The translations under genes and the position numbers were made by a program. Source: Amycolatopsis balhimycina FH 1894 (GTDB taxonomy: Bacteria; Actinomycetota; Actinomycetes; Mycobacteriales; Pseudonocardiaceae). From it: a stretch of 64,000 nucleotides of DNA. The notes beneath the pieces were generated by a model. The model was not told where the DNA came from, did not search any database, and saw nothing but the letters and a program-made list of their open reading frames with translations. This document shows positions 27,810 to 37,827 of the stretch, in pieces. How positions within the stretch are numbered: position 1 is the first letter of the stretch; every line of letters starts with the position of its first letter. Location of the stretch: NCBI RefSeq assembly GCF_000384295.1, contig NZ_KB913037.1, positions 4,226,868-4,290,867 on the forward strand. Reading direction: 5' to 3'.

Positions 27810-28963
27810 AGGACGCCTGGGACCGGTTCAACTGGCTCTGGGAGATCCTCTTCGCGGTGGCGTACCTGGCCACGACCCTGCTGGTGGTGCTGGACGAGGC
27901 CGATCCGGCGCGCACGGCGGTCGCGGTCGGGGCGCTGACCGCGCTGGCGCTGACCTACCTGCTGTGGGGCCGCCGGGTGGTACGCGACGACGGGCACCTG
28001 CGGCAGCGCTGGACCCTGGCGCTGATCGTCCTGGCGCTGGTCGCGATCGCGATGCTCGCCAACACCACGGCCAGCTTCATCCTGTTCATGGTCTGCCCGC
28101 TGATCTTCTCGACGCTGGAGTTCCGCCCGGCCGCGGTGCTGACCACGGTGGCGATCCTGCTGAGCCCCGCGTCGGCGATCGCCCACCAGGGCCTGCGCGG
28201 GCCGACGCTGCACATCCTGCTGCCGATGACCGCGATCCTCGTCGTCTTCGGCGTGCTGTCCGGGAAGTTCATCCTGCACGTCGTCGAGGAGAGCCGGGCG
28301 CGGGCGGACCTGATCACGCAGCTCGAGGCGAGCCAGGCGGAAGTCGCCCGGCTCTCCCGGGAGGCGGGCACCGCGGCCGAGCGCGAACGGCTCGCGCGGG
28401 AGATCCACGACACCCTCGCGCAGGGGTTCACCAGCATCGTCACGCTCGCCCAGGCCATCGAGTCCGAATTGGACACCGACCCGGCCGCGGCACGGCGGCA
28501 CGTCGAACTGGCCGCGCGCACGGCGCGGGAGAACCTCGCCGAGGCACGCGCGATGGTCGCCGCGCTGGCTCCGGCGGACCTCGCGGCCGGCTCGCTGGTC
28601 GACGCCGTCCGCCGCCAGGCCGACCGGCTGGCCGACGAGACGGGCGTCCCCGTTCAGTACGAAGTGGACGGTGCACTCCCGTCGATCGGCATGGCGGGCG
28701 AAGTGGTCCTGCTACGGGGAGCGCAGGAAGCGCTGAACAACGTGCGGCGGCACGCGGGCGCGTCGGCGGTGTCAGTGCGTCTGTCCGTTGTGGACTGCGC
28801 GGTGCGGCTGTCGGTGCGGGACGACGGCGCCGGGTTCGACCCGGACCACGCCACCGGTTTCGGGCTGCGCGGGATGCGGTCACGGGCCGAGCAGGTCGGT
28901 GGCACACTGAGCGTCCGGAGTGGCCCCCGCGGCACCGAACTCACCCTGGAGGTGCCGGCTTGA
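27806..28963 (+). CDS. Sensor histidine kinase (HisKA_3, NarL-type system)
   Basis: 385 residues from a GTG in a GTGA overlap with the permease stop. Five to six membrane helices occupy residues about 10-160, with almost no extracellular domain, as in intramembrane-sensing kinases. A short coiled coil precedes the dimerisation helix REIHDTLAQGF with phospho-acceptor H201. The ATPase domain has NNVRRHAGAS (N-box) and DDGAGFDP (G1). It should phosphorylate the regulator encoded next. Genetic coupling to the ABC exporter suggests that it senses the exported compound or the transporter itself. Confidence 0.9.
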   Translation: MKDAWDRFNWLWEILFAVAYLATTLLVVLDEADPARTAVAVGALTALALTYLLWGRRVVRDDGHLRQRWTLALIVLALVAIAMLANTTASFILFMVCPLIFSTLEFRPAAVLTTVAILLSPASAIAHQGLRGPTLHILLPMTAILVVFGVLSGKFILHVVEESRARADLITQLEASQAEVARLSREAGTAAERERLAREIHDTLAQGFTSIVTLAQAIESELDTDPAAARRHVELAARTARENLAEARAMVAALAPADLAAGSLVDAVRRQADRLADETGVPVQYEVDGALPSIGMAGEVVLLRGAQEALNNVRRHAGASAVSVRLSVVDCAVRLSVRDDGAGFDPDHATGFGLRGMRSRAEQVGGTLSVRSGPRGTELTLEVPA

Positions 28964-29580
28964 TCCGCGTCATGCTCGTCGACGACCACCCCGTCGTCCG
29001 CGAAGGACTTCGCGGCATGCTCGAGGCCGAAGCCGACCTGACGGTCGTCGGCGAAGCGGGCTCCGGCGACGAAGCCGTCGCGCTCGACCGGGTCGCCCTG
29101 CCGGACGTCGTGCTGATGGACCTGCGAATGCCCGGCCTCGACGGCGTCGGCGCCACCAAACGGATCCTGCGCGAACAGCCGGGACGCCGGATCGTCGTGC
29201 TCACGACGTACGAGACGGACGCCGACATCCTGCGCGCGGTGGAAGCCGGCGCGTCGGGCTACCTGCTGAAGGACGCGTCCCGCACGGAACTGGCGAACGC
29301 GATCCGCGCGGCGGCCCGCGGGGAGACGGTGCTCGCGCCGTCGGTGGCCGGGAAGCTGGTCAACCGGGTCCGCAACCCGGAACCGCAGCCGCTGTCGGCC
29401 CGCGAGGTGCAGGTGCTGCAGCTGGTCGCGAAGGGCGGCACCAACGCCGACATCGGCCGCGCCCTGCACATCAGTGAAGCCACGGTGAAAACCCACCTCC
29501 TGCGGGTCTTCGGCAAACTCGGCGTCTCGGACCGCACGGCCGCGGTGACCACGGCCATGGCCCGCAACCTCCTCACCTGA
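28960..29580 (+). CDS. Response regulator, NarL/FixJ family
   Basis: 206 residues. The TTG at 28960 overlaps the kinase stop (TTGA) and gives the normal N-terminus IRVMLVDDHPVVREG; the next ATG would cut the first strand. The receiver has D54 (LMDLRMPG) and the conserved Lys in YLLKDAS. The C-terminal LuxR-type HTH is LSAREVQVLQLVAKGGTNAD with ATVKTHL recognition helix. It most likely controls the ABC operon in which it lies. The gene is followed by the 21-nt unit array at site B. Confidence 0.92.
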   Translation: MIRVMLVDDHPVVREGLRGMLEAEADLTVVGEAGSGDEAVALDRVALPDVVLMDLRMPGLDGVGATKRILREQPGRRIVVLTTYETDADILRAVEAGASGYLLKDASRTELANAIRAAARGETVLAPSVAGKLVNRVRNPEPQPLSAREVQVLQLVAKGGTNADIGRALHISEATVKTHLLRVFGKLGVSDRTAAVTTAMARNLLT

Positions 29581-29583
29581 CCC

Positions 29584-29728
29584 GTGATCCGAACGCCGAC
29601 ACGCGTGATTGGGCAGTCGACACGCGTGATTGGAGAGCCGACACGGCCGCAGCCGGGTCTCCCCGCCGTGTCGACCTCGCAATCACGCGTGCCGACCCTC
29701 TGATCACGCGAGTCGACCTTTCCCTCAC
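29584..29728. repeat. Array of six 21-nt units, three direct and three inverted (site B)
   Basis: Direct units 29584-29604, 29605-29625, 29626-29646; a 19-nt spacer; inverted units 29666-29686, 29687-29707, 29708-29728. In unit orientation they begin GTGAT (one GTGAG), have a variable 8-nt middle and end CGACACGC or a one-to-two-base variant. The plan is the same as site A (6615-6738) with a different tail. It lies between the response regulator and beta-lactamase genes. Confidence 0.85.
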
Positions 29729-29769
29729 GCTCTTCGGGACGGTGCGGGGGTGCGCGGCAGAATGCCTTC

Positions 29770-31110
29770 ATGCTTGAGTCGACCGAACACGCCCTGTTCC
29801 GCCGGATCGCCCGCGAGCAGGCGGCCTGCCGGGTTCCGTCGCTGGTCGCCGCCGTCGTGCGGGACGGGGAGATCGTCTGGTCCGGTGGCCGCGGACGCGT
29901 CGGCGGCGAGACACCCGGTACCGACACCCAGTACCGGCTGGGTTCGATCACCAAGACCCTCGTCGCCACCGCCGTCATGCGGCTGCGCGACGAAGGCCGC
30001 CTCGACCTGAACGATCCCCTCGAAAAGCACGTCCCCGGCACGCCGTTCGGCAGCGCCACCGTCGCCCAGCTGCTGTCCCACACCTCCGGACTGACGGCCG
30101 AATCGCCCGGCCTGTGGTGGGAACGGACGCCCGGCGCCGACTGGGACGCGCTCGTGAGCAGCCTCGACGGGGGCACGACCAAACACCGGCCGGGCGCGAA
30201 GTTCCACTATTCGAACCTCGGCTACGGCGTGCTGGGCGAGCTGATCGCCCGCCACCGCGGCAAGAGCTGGCTCGCCGTGGTCGAGGCGGAGATCCTCGGC
30301 CCGCTCGGGATGTCCCGCACCACCCCGCACCCGGTGGGCGCGCACGCCGAGGGCTTCGCCGTGCACCCGTTCGCCGACGTCCTGCTCCCGGAGCCGAGCC
30401 CGGACGCGGGCGCGATGGCCCCGGCCGGGCAGCTGTGGTCCACGGTGAACGACCTCGGCCGCTGGACGGCGTTCCTCGGTGGGGCGACCGGCGGGGTGCT
30501 CGCGCCGTCGACCCTCGAAGAGATGCGGACCATGGTCACCGTCGACGACACCGACGTCTGGTCGATCGGGTTCGGCCTCGGCCTGATGCTCGTGCGCCAC
30601 CAGGGACGGCGGCTGGCCGGGCACACCGGCTCGATGCCGGGGTTCCTCGCCGTCACGCTCGCCGATCCGGCCGCGGGGACCGGCGCGCTGGCGCTCGCCA
30701 ACTCGACGTCCGGCGTCGGCATCACGCAGCTCTGCCTCGACCTCATCACCATGACCGACGAGCTCGAGCCGCGCGTGCCCGCCGAGTGGCTGCCGTCCCC
30801 GGTCGACCCCGGGCTGCTCGCGCTGACCGGGCTCTGGCACTGGGGTCCGACGCCGTACCACCTGCGCGTCCAGGGCGACGGGCTGCTCCTGCTGGCGCCG
30901 GCCGACGGCGCCGGGCGTGGTTCACGCTTCGCCGCGACCGGAGAGGACACCTACCGCGGCCTCGACGGCTACTACGCCGGCGAGACGCTCGAAGTGGGCC
31001 GGAACGCCGAGGGCGTCGCCACCCACCTCGACCTGGCGACCTTCATCTTCACCCGCACCCCGTACGACCCGGCCGCGCCGGTGCCGGGCGGCGTCGGGAG
31101 CTGGCGCTGA
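29770..31110 (+). CDS. Serine hydrolase of the beta-lactamase/D-Ala-D-Ala carboxypeptidase family (class C-like)
   Basis: 446 residues with no signal peptide, so probably cytoplasmic. Active-site motifs are S59-x-x-K62 (LGSITKTLVA), Y147-S148-N149 (FHYSNLGYG) and H285-T286-G287 (GHTGSMPG). This set defines class C beta-lactamases and related esterases and peptidases. The roughly 110-residue C-terminal domain after about 330 is a lipocalin-like beta domain often found in DUF3471-type relatives. Lack of export makes a role in beta-lactam resistance unlikely. Esterase or D-aminopeptidase activity is more plausible. Confidence 0.88.
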   Translation: MLESTEHALFRRIAREQAACRVPSLVAAVVRDGEIVWSGGRGRVGGETPGTDTQYRLGSITKTLVATAVMRLRDEGRLDLNDPLEKHVPGTPFGSATVAQLLSHTSGLTAESPGLWWERTPGADWDALVSSLDGGTTKHRPGAKFHYSNLGYGVLGELIARHRGKSWLAVVEAEILGPLGMSRTTPHPVGAHAEGFAVHPFADVLLPEPSPDAGAMAPAGQLWSTVNDLGRWTAFLGGATGGVLAPSTLEEMRTMVTVDDTDVWSIGFGLGLMLVRHQGRRLAGHTGSMPGFLAVTLADPAAGTGALALANSTSGVGITQLCLDLITMTDELEPRVPAEWLPSPVDPGLLALTGLWHWGPTPYHLRVQGDGLLLLAPADGAGRGSRFAATGEDTYRGLDGYYAGETLEVGRNAEGVATHLDLATFIFTRTPYDPAAPVPGGVGSWR

Positions 31111-31116
31111 CCAAGG

Positions 31117-31154
31117 GGGCCCCGCTCACACCCCCAGGGTGGTGAGCGGGGCCC
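31117..31154. terminator. Terminator hairpin between beta-lactamase-like gene and membrane protein
   Basis: Perfect 13-nt arms GGGCCCCGCTCAC (31117-31129) and its complement (31142-31154) with a 12-nt loop, 6 nt after the + strand stop. Confidence 0.75.
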
Positions 31155-31231
31155 TCAGGTCAGGGCGGCGGTGCCGGCCGCGCGGGCGACGGCGGCCGCG
31201 AACCGGTGGACGAGGTCTTGGCCCACGGTCG

Positions 31232-32125
31232 TCACGACGGCGAAGATACCGACGCCGCCGGCTCGGGCGTAACCGTTTTTTTACCCCCACGGCGGTGCGC
31301 CCCGATGAGCCCGACGGCGTAGCTGCTGCCCTCCGGAAGGCCGGTGACGAGGTACTCCGACGGCCAGCCGGCGAGCCAGAGGCGACGGCCGGCCAGCTCG
31401 GCGGCGATGTCGGCGGGCACCGCGGGCAGGTGGAGCCGGATCCGCACGTCCCCGGGCAGCACCGCCCAGCCGTTCACCGGTTCGCCGGGACGCACGTCGA
31501 ACGCGGCGGCCGTGACCGGTGTCCAGGAGTCGCTGGCCAAGCAGCGCGCCGCGACGCCGAGGTCCGAGCGCCACCCGGCGATCGCCAGTACGGCCACCAC
31601 GCCCACCACCGGCAGGACCCACGGCAGCCAGCCGCCGACGGCGACGATGACCGCCACCTCGGCACCGAGCGTGAAGACGGCGGTCGCCCACATCAAGGCG
31701 GTGGCGGTCCGGAACCGCCGCCGGAGAGCCGAGCGCGGCGTCACCGGCCGCTTCGGCAGGAGCCAGTACACGCCCGCTCCGGTGGCACCGAAGAAGATCG
31801 CGACGACCATGCCGGCGTTCCGGACGTCGTCGCCGTGGGGCGGGTGCACCACCAGCGCGGCCACGATCACGGCGTCCACGAGAAGCAAGCCCACGATGCC
31901 GGCCGCGCGCAGGACCCGGCGCCCGTTGCGCAGGTCACGCAGGTCGCCGGTGAGCCACCACGGCAGCCGCCGGACGAACACGAAGACGAGGGTGAGCGCC
32001 AGCGAGATCGGCGCCATGACGGTCGTCGTCGTGGTCCAGCCGCCGCTCGCGACCAGGTGCACGACGACGATCACGCCGAAGTTCCCCAGCAGCCACCAGC
32101 GCGGCCGCCACCGTTCGTCGGACAT
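31232..32125 (-). CDS. Uncharacterised multi-pass membrane protein
   Basis: 297 residues from ATG 32125, with the strong ribosome site GGGAGGGGAGG upstream. The frame extends further toward serC but without a ribosome site. Six hydrophobic helices occupy residues about 8-190, then a soluble domain of about 95 residues containing DVRPGEPVNGWAVLPGDV and WLAGWPSEYLVTGLP. The tail is KKTVTPEPAASVSS. I do not recognise the family. The soluble end resembles a small beta domain that could face the cytoplasm. It diverges from serC across 136 nt. Confidence 0.7.
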   Translation of the reverse strand: MSDERWRPRWWLLGNFGVIVVVHLVASGGWTTTTTVMAPISLALTLVFVFVRRLPWWLTGDLRDLRNGRRVLRAAGIVGLLLVDAVIVAALVVHPPHGDDVRNAGMVVAIFFGATGAGVYWLLPKRPVTPRSALRRRFRTATALMWATAVFTLGAEVAVIVAVGGWLPWVLPVVGVVAVLAIAGWRSDLGVAARCLASDSWTPVTAAAFDVRPGEPVNGWAVLPGDVRIRLHLPAVPADIAAELAGRRLWLAGWPSEYLVTGLPEGSSYAVGLIGAHRRGGKKTVTPEPAASVSSPS

Positions 32126-32249
32126 CGGTCCTCCCCTCCCGGCGCAGAACCTACCGACGGCCCGGCGCGGCGAAAAGCGGGTTTCCGTGTCGGCTATTCC
32201 ACATTCCGGACAGGCCAGCACCACCTTCACCAGCCGCGTCCCGACCTGA

Positions 32250-33386
<1,137 letters not shown>

Positions 33387-34619
33387 TCACAAGGCCGTGA
33401 ATGGCACATTGAGGGACTCTACGTCCCTGAATGTGCCATTCACGGCTTTCAGGCGGGGTGCGGCGAAAGCGGCGAGGACCAGCAGGGCCAGGCCGAAGAG
33501 TTCGTAGGATTCGGTGGCCAGCCACCAGCCGGGCGACGGCGCCGGGCGCGGGGCGAACCACATCGGGCCCACGATGAACAGCGTCAGGCCCGCCACCACG
33601 ACGGCGGCCGACCACCACGCCACGACGCGGTCCGCCCGCCACGCGCGGACGCCGTAGTACCCGGCGAGGACCAGGACCGGCACGCACCACGTCCAGTGGT
33701 GGGTCCACGAGATCGGCGACACCAGCAGGCCGCCGAGCGCGCACGCGGTGAGCGCGAGCACCGGCTCGGCCGCCCGCACGATGACCAGCACGACCACGGC
33801 CATCACGGCGAGCGCGGCCAGTACCCACACGATTTCCGGCAGGCCCGCGCGCACGACCAGCCCGTGCAGCGACTGGTTGCCGACGTAGTCGACGCCGCCG
33901 ATCCGGCCGGCGTCGAACACCAGCTGCGTCCAGTAGGTGAACGACGCCGACGGCCGGACCAGCCACAGCAGCGCCCCGGCGGCGACGAACCCGGCCACCA
34001 CTCGCGCGGCCGCCCGGAAGTCGCGACGCACCAGGAAGTACACGACGAAGACGGCCGGCGTCAGCTTGATCGCCGCGGCCACGCCGATCAGCAGGCCCTT
34101 CGTCTGCTTCCGCTCGCCGGGCAGCAGGACGTCGAGCACCACCAGCACCATCAGCAGCGCGTTGATCTGCCCGAAGCCCAGCGTCGAGCGCACCGGTTCC
34201 AGCAGGGCCCCGGCGAGCTGCGCGCCGATGGCGACGAGCGCGGCCACCGCCCGGCCGTGGACCTTCGCCGGGTCGGTCAGCGAACCGTTGAGCGTGGCGA
34301 CGTAGAGGTAGGCGACGACGCCGGTCGCGACGATCGAGGCGATGCTGACCAGCTTCATCGTCACCGCGAACGGCAGCAGCGTGCCGGGCAGGAACACCGC
34401 GGCGGCGAACGGCGTGTACGTGAACGGCAGCAGGATCTGGTGCGTGGTCGGCACCCAGGCGTCGTACGGCGAGCCGTGTTCGGCCAGCGCCTTCGCGCCG
34501 CCCAGGTAGACCTCGAGGTCGAGACCGTCGAAGCGCTTCAGCAGAAGGACCGTCACGACGGCAGCGACCTCGAGCACCGCGAGCGACCACGCCAGTCTCC
34601 GCCCGGACCACTGTGACAT
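33387..34619 (-). CDS. Glycosyltransferase 87 family (polyprenol-phosphate-mannose dependent alpha-mannosyltransferase-like)
   Basis: 410 residues from ATG 34619; an in-frame upstream start adds a low-complexity segment from a GC hairpin region. About 11-12 membrane helices; the first loop carries GLDLEVYLGGAKALAEHGSP, the GT-C acidic motif of the DUF2029/GT87 family that elongates lipomannan and related glycans. QINALLMVLVVLDVLLPG, RREFR-like RRDFRAAARV and SPISWTHHWTW are other family features. The last 18 residues (VNGTFRDVESLNVPFTAL) are encoded by dispersed repeat copy 3. Confidence 0.85.
   Translation of the reverse strand: MSQWSGRRLAWSLAVLEVAAVVTVLLLKRFDGLDLEVYLGGAKALAEHGSPYDAWVPTTHQILLPFTYTPFAAAVFLPGTLLPFAVTMKLVSIASIVATGVVAYLYVATLNGSLTDPAKVHGRAVAALVAIGAQLAGALLEPVRSTLGFGQINALLMVLVVLDVLLPGERKQTKGLLIGVAAAIKLTPAVFVVYFLVRRDFRAAARVVAGFVAAGALLWLVRPSASFTYWTQLVFDAGRIGGVDYVGNQSLHGLVVRAGLPEIVWVLAALAVMAVVVLVIVRAAEPVLALTACALGGLLVSPISWTHHWTWCVPVLVLAGYYGVRAWRADRVVAWWSAAVVVAGLTLFIVGPMWFAPRPAPSPGWWLATESYELFGLALLVLAAFAAPRLKAVNGTFRDVESLNVPFTAL
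33395..33445. repeat. Dispersed convergent-junction inverted repeat, copy 3
   Basis: Arms 33395-33417 and 33423-33445 with one mismatch and a 5-nt loop; core CCGTGAATGGCACATTGAGG. It starts 9 nt after serC. On the minus strand it is translated as the C-terminus of the GT87 gene, whose stop lies on the far side. Confidence 0.92.
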
Positions 34620-34620
34620 C

Positions 34621-34670
34621 CGGGGCTTCGCCCCGGGCCGGGGGCTTCGCCACCCGGAGCCCCCGAAAAG
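34621..34670. repeat. GGGGCTTCGCCCC hairpins upstream of GT87
   Basis: Two neighbouring stem-loops with TTCG loops, GGGGCTTCGCCCC and GGGGGCTTCGCC...CCCC, immediately before the chosen GT87 start. UUCG-capped GC stems are very stable in RNA. They may end the transcript from upstream or shape the leader. Confidence 0.45.
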
Positions 34671-34778
34671 CCACCCAGCCAACACGCATGCCCCCTCGAA
34701 CCAGGTCTTCGACCGGCCGAGATTACCGGGCGCGCCCCGGCTCCCGCGGCTGACCTGGCGTTCGAGCGGCGCACCGAC

Positions 34779-34831
34779 GTCTTGAATGACTCATTCAGGA
34801 CCTCCGAAGACCTGAATGAGTCATTCAAGAC
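34779..34831 (-). terminator. Palindromic terminator of the MacB-type operon (GAATGA/TCATTC element)
   Basis: Perfect 21-nt arms (34779-34799, 34811-34831) with an 11-nt loop. Each arm holds its own GAATGACTCATTC-type palindrome. It is 7 nt past the stop of the permease gene, the last gene of the operon. It has the same internal design as 13721-13779. Confidence 0.75.
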
Positions 34832-34838
34832 ACCTCCG

Positions 34839-36053
34839 TCAGGCGAGCGCCTGGGTGGGGGCGAGCCGGGCCGCGCGCATCGCCGGGTAGGCCCCGGCGA
34901 CCGCCCCGACCAGCGCCGCCACGCCGACGCCGCCGGCCAGCGCCGCGGACGGCAGCACCGCCGGCCACCCCTGGCTCAGCGCGTACCCCGCCGTCACCAG
35001 CACCCCGGCCAGCACCCCCGCCAGCCCGCCGAGCCCCGACAGCAGCACCGATTCGGCCAGGAACTGCCCGCGGATCTGGCGTTTCGTCGCCCCGAGCGCA
35101 CGGCGCAGGCCGATCTCACGCCGTCGTTCCAGCACCGAAATCACCATCGTGTTCGCCACCCCGACCCCGCCGACCAGCAGCGCCACTCCGCCGAGGCCGA
35201 GGAACAACGCGCTGTACGTCGTGTCCGTCAGCTTCTGCGCGGCCAGTGCGTCCGACGGGCGGCGCACCTCGACCTCGTTCGGCGCCTGCGGGCTCAGCGT
35301 CGCGGCCAGCACCGTCCGCACACTGTCCACTTGCGACTCCTCCGCTCGGACGTACACAGTGGACGGATGGCCGTCGAACCCGAGCAGCCGCTTGGCGACG
35401 TCCCAGCCGACCAGTGCCGACCGCTCGATCTCCGGCGCCAGCGGCATCGGCGCGAGGATCCCGGTCACGGTGAACCACTGCGTCCCGATCAGCACCTGCG
35501 GCGGCCGGGCTGGATCGATGTGGTCGATGCCGAGCCGGGCCGCGGCCTGGGAGCCGAGCACCGTCACCGGGTAGTCCTGGTTGCCCGCCGCCAGGAACGC
35601 ACCCACGCGGACCTTGCCGCCCAGCACGCCCAGCAGGTCCGGACGAGCCGCGTACACCGCGAGCCCCGACGTGTCGTCCGCCGCGATCTTGTCGCTGCGC
35701 CGCACCCCGGCCGACGTCGTCCCGGTGCCGGCGGCCGCCTGCACCGGCCCGATCCGCTTCGCCATCGGCACGGCACTGTCGGGCAGGGACGCGTTGTCCC
35801 CGAACAACGTCTTCCCCGGCCCGGCGGTGAGCAGGTTGGTGCCGAGCGCGGCCAGCCGGTCGTGCAGGGCCTGCGCGCCGGACGCCGGGATCGCCAGCAC
35901 CGCCACCATCGCCGCGACGCCGATCGCGATGCCCAGCGCCGACAGCACCGCGCGCACCGGCCGCGTGCGCATGCCGTGGGCGCCGAGCGCGAAGACGTCC
36001 GGCGGTTTGAGCCGGGCCGGCTCGGGCAGCCTGGTCTCCGGTGGGGCGGTCAC
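34839..36053 (-). CDS. MacB/FtsX-type ABC permease
   Basis: 404 residues from GTG 36053 in a GTGA overlap with the ATPase stop. One N-terminal helix ([20 protein letters not shown]), a periplasmic-type domain of about 220 residues, then three C-terminal helices with the FtsX block [21 protein letters not shown]. This is MacB topology. Such proteins usually move or extrude substrates mechanically with a HlyD-like adaptor, which is encoded two genes upstream. The ATPase is separate, unlike Gram-negative MacB. Confidence 0.9.
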   Translation of the reverse strand: MTAPPETRLPEPARLKPPDVFALGAHGMRTRPVRAVLSALGIAIGVAAMVAVLAIPASGAQALHDRLAALGTNLLTAGPGKTLFGDNASLPDSAVPMAKRIGPVQAAAGTGTTSAGVRRSDKIAADDTSGLAVYAARPDLLGVLGGKVRVGAFLAAGNQDYPVTVLGSQAAARLGIDHIDPARPPQVLIGTQWFTVTGILAPMPLAPEIERSALVGWDVAKRLLGFDGHPSTVYVRAEESQVDSVRTVLAATLSPQAPNEVEVRRPSDALAAQKLTDTTYSALFLGLGGVALLVGGVGVANTMVISVLERRREIGLRRALGATKRQIRGQFLAESVLLSGLGGLAGVLAGVLVTAGYALSQGWPAVLPSAALAGGVGVAALVGAVAGAYPAMRAARLAPTQALA

Positions 36054-36736
36054 CACGCACCCACCAGGCCGGTGTCCAGCCGCAGCCGCCCGTCGAGCAG
36101 CTCGATCCGGCGGGGCATGCTCGCGGCGATCTCCCGGTCGTGGGTGATCACCACGATCGTGGTCCCGTCCGCCGACAGCTCGCCGAGCAGCGAGAGCACG
36201 GACGCGCCGGTGCCGGTGTCGAGGTTGCCGGTCGGCTCGTCGGCCAGCAGGATCGCCGGGTCGTTGACCACCGCCCTGGCGATCGCGACGCGCTGGCGTT
36301 CGCCACCGGACAGCTCGCCGGGCCGGTGCCACGCCCGGTGCCCGAGCTTGACCCGGTCGAGCGCCGCGAGGGCCCGCGCGCGCCGCCGTCGCCGCGGGAC
36401 CCCCGCGTAGAGCAGGCCGGTGCACACGTTGTCCACCGCACTCATCCCTTCGTCGAGGAAGAACTGCTGGAACACGAACCCGATCCAGCGTGACCGCAGC
36501 GCGGAGACCTTGCGGTCCGGCAGCGCGGCGACGTCGTGGCCACGCAGCTCCACCCGCCCCGACGACGGCCGGTCGAGCGTGCCCATCAGGTGCAGCAGGG
36601 TGGACTTGCCGGAGCCGGACGGCCCGACGATCGCCACCATCTCGCGGTCCGCCAGCGAGAGCGAGACGCCGTCGAGCGCGGCGACCCCGCCGGGGTAGGT
36701 GCGCGTGACCTCGTGCACGCGCAGCACCGGTGTCAC
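36050..36736 (-). CDS. ABC transporter ATP-binding protein (MacB/LolD type)
   Basis: 228 residues from GTG 36736 (GTGA overlap with the adaptor gene). Walker A GPSGSGKS (38-45), [17 protein letters not shown]-loop region, signature [15 protein letters not shown], Walker [16 protein letters not shown], and H-loop VITHD. The LDxxTG segment after Walker B is characteristic of the MacB/LolD/FtsE group. It powers the MacB-type permease encoded next. Confidence 0.94.
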   Translation of the reverse strand: MTPVLRVHEVTRTYPGGVAALDGVSLSLADREMVAIVGPSGSGKSTLLHLMGTLDRPSSGRVELRGHDVAALPDRKVSALRSRWIGFVFQQFFLDEGMSAVDNVCTGLLYAGVPRRRRRARALAALDRVKLGHRAWHRPGELSGGERQRVAIARAVVNDPAILLADEPTGNLDTGTGASVLSLLGELSADGTTIVVITHDREIAASMPRRIELLDGRLRLDTGLVGAW

Positions 36737-37827
36737 GACGTCGTCACCACCCGCATGCCCTCGGTCAGGCCGCTGCCGGTGACCTCGACCTTGCCGCCGC
36801 TGAACAGTCCGGTTCGGACGGCGACGTACCGGCGCTTGCCGTTGTCGTCCACCTCGACCGCGTACCCGCCTTCGGCGAGCGCGAGCAACGCACCGACCGG
36901 CACCGCGAGCACGCCCTGGTGGACGTCCTTGGTGAACCGGACGGTCGCCGGCGCCGAGTCGAGCGAGCCGGCGGCGGCCGGGTCGTCGAGCCGGACGGTC
37001 ACGGTGATCTTGGGCTTGCCGTCGTCCTGGCCCGCCCCGTCCTTGCCCTCGACGGCGGTGCGTCCGACGTCGGTGATGGTGCCCGGCGTCATCTTCCCGT
37101 TGATCGTCACGGACGCCTTCGCGCCCTGCTGGGCGAGGCTCTGCTTGGCCGCGTCCAGCTTGACCTGCACCGAGCGGACGGTCCCGGTCGTCTTGAGCAC
37201 CTCGCCCTGGGCCGGCGAGCCGAGCTTGGCTCCCAGCGCCGACACCCGCAGCTCGCCCGCCGCGAGCACGACGTCGCCCTGGCCGAAGGTACCGGTCTGC
37301 CCCAGCCCCAGCGACTTCTGCCACTTCTTCAGCGCGGCCGCCGTCGCGGACGTGAACTTCTTGTCCGGTGCGCCGAAGCCGCCGAAGCCGCACGCCTTGA
37401 GGTTCTCCTCCAGCTGCTTGACATCGGCGCCGTCGTCCGCGCCCACGGCGAGGTCGCGGTAGAACGGCAGCGTGCCGTAGAACAGCGGCACCGGCTTCGC
37501 GTCCACCCCGTACACCGGCTTGCAGCGGGTGATCGTGGCGCCGGCGTCGGGCAGCGACGTGATCGTGCCGGGCTTGCGGCCCGCGACGGTCGACTCGTCG
37601 CCGTAGCCGAGCGTGCCGTCGGCCTCCTCCTCTTCGCGGAGGTCCGCCTTGACGACCTCGGCGGTCTCGACCGGCGGTGGCGCGGCCTCCTGCACGGGCG
37701 TCGCGCTCGACACCCGCGTCAGGATCACGACGGAACTGGTGCCCAGCACCACGACCAGGACCGCTCCGGCGATGAACCAGCGCGTCCGGCCGCGGCGGCG
37801 GGGCTTGAGGTGTGTCACTTCGTTCAC
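36733..37827 (-). CDS. HlyD-like efflux adaptor with peptidoglycan-binding domain
   Basis: 364 residues from GTG 37827 (GTGA overlap with the lipoprotein stop). Basic N-terminus, one membrane helix (17-38), then an extracellular region. Residues about 131-178 ([17 protein letters not shown] onward) form a PG_binding_1 repeat. The rest is a beta-barrel/lipoyl adaptor with [20 protein letters not shown] and a C-terminal [18 protein letters not shown] strand typical of HlyD/MacA proteins. In a Gram-positive cell it may tether the ABC exporter to the wall. Confidence 0.87.
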   Translation of the reverse strand: MNEVTHLKPRRRGRTRWFIAGAVLVVVLGTSSVVILTRVSSATPVQEAAPPPVETAEVVKADLREEEEADGTLGYGDESTVAGRKPGTITSLPDAGATITRCKPVYGVDAKPVPLFYGTLPFYRDLAVGADDGADVKQLEENLKACGFGGFGAPDKKFTSATAAALKKWQKSLGLGQTGTFGQGDVVLAAGELRVSALGAKLGSPAQGEVLKTTGTVRSVQVKLDAAKQSLAQQGAKASVTINGKMTPGTITDVGRTAVEGKDGAGQDDGKPKITVTVRLDDPAAAGSLDSAPATVRFTKDVHQGVLAVPVGALLALAEGGYAVEVDDNGKRRYVAVRTGLFSGGKVEVTGSGLTEGMRVVTTS

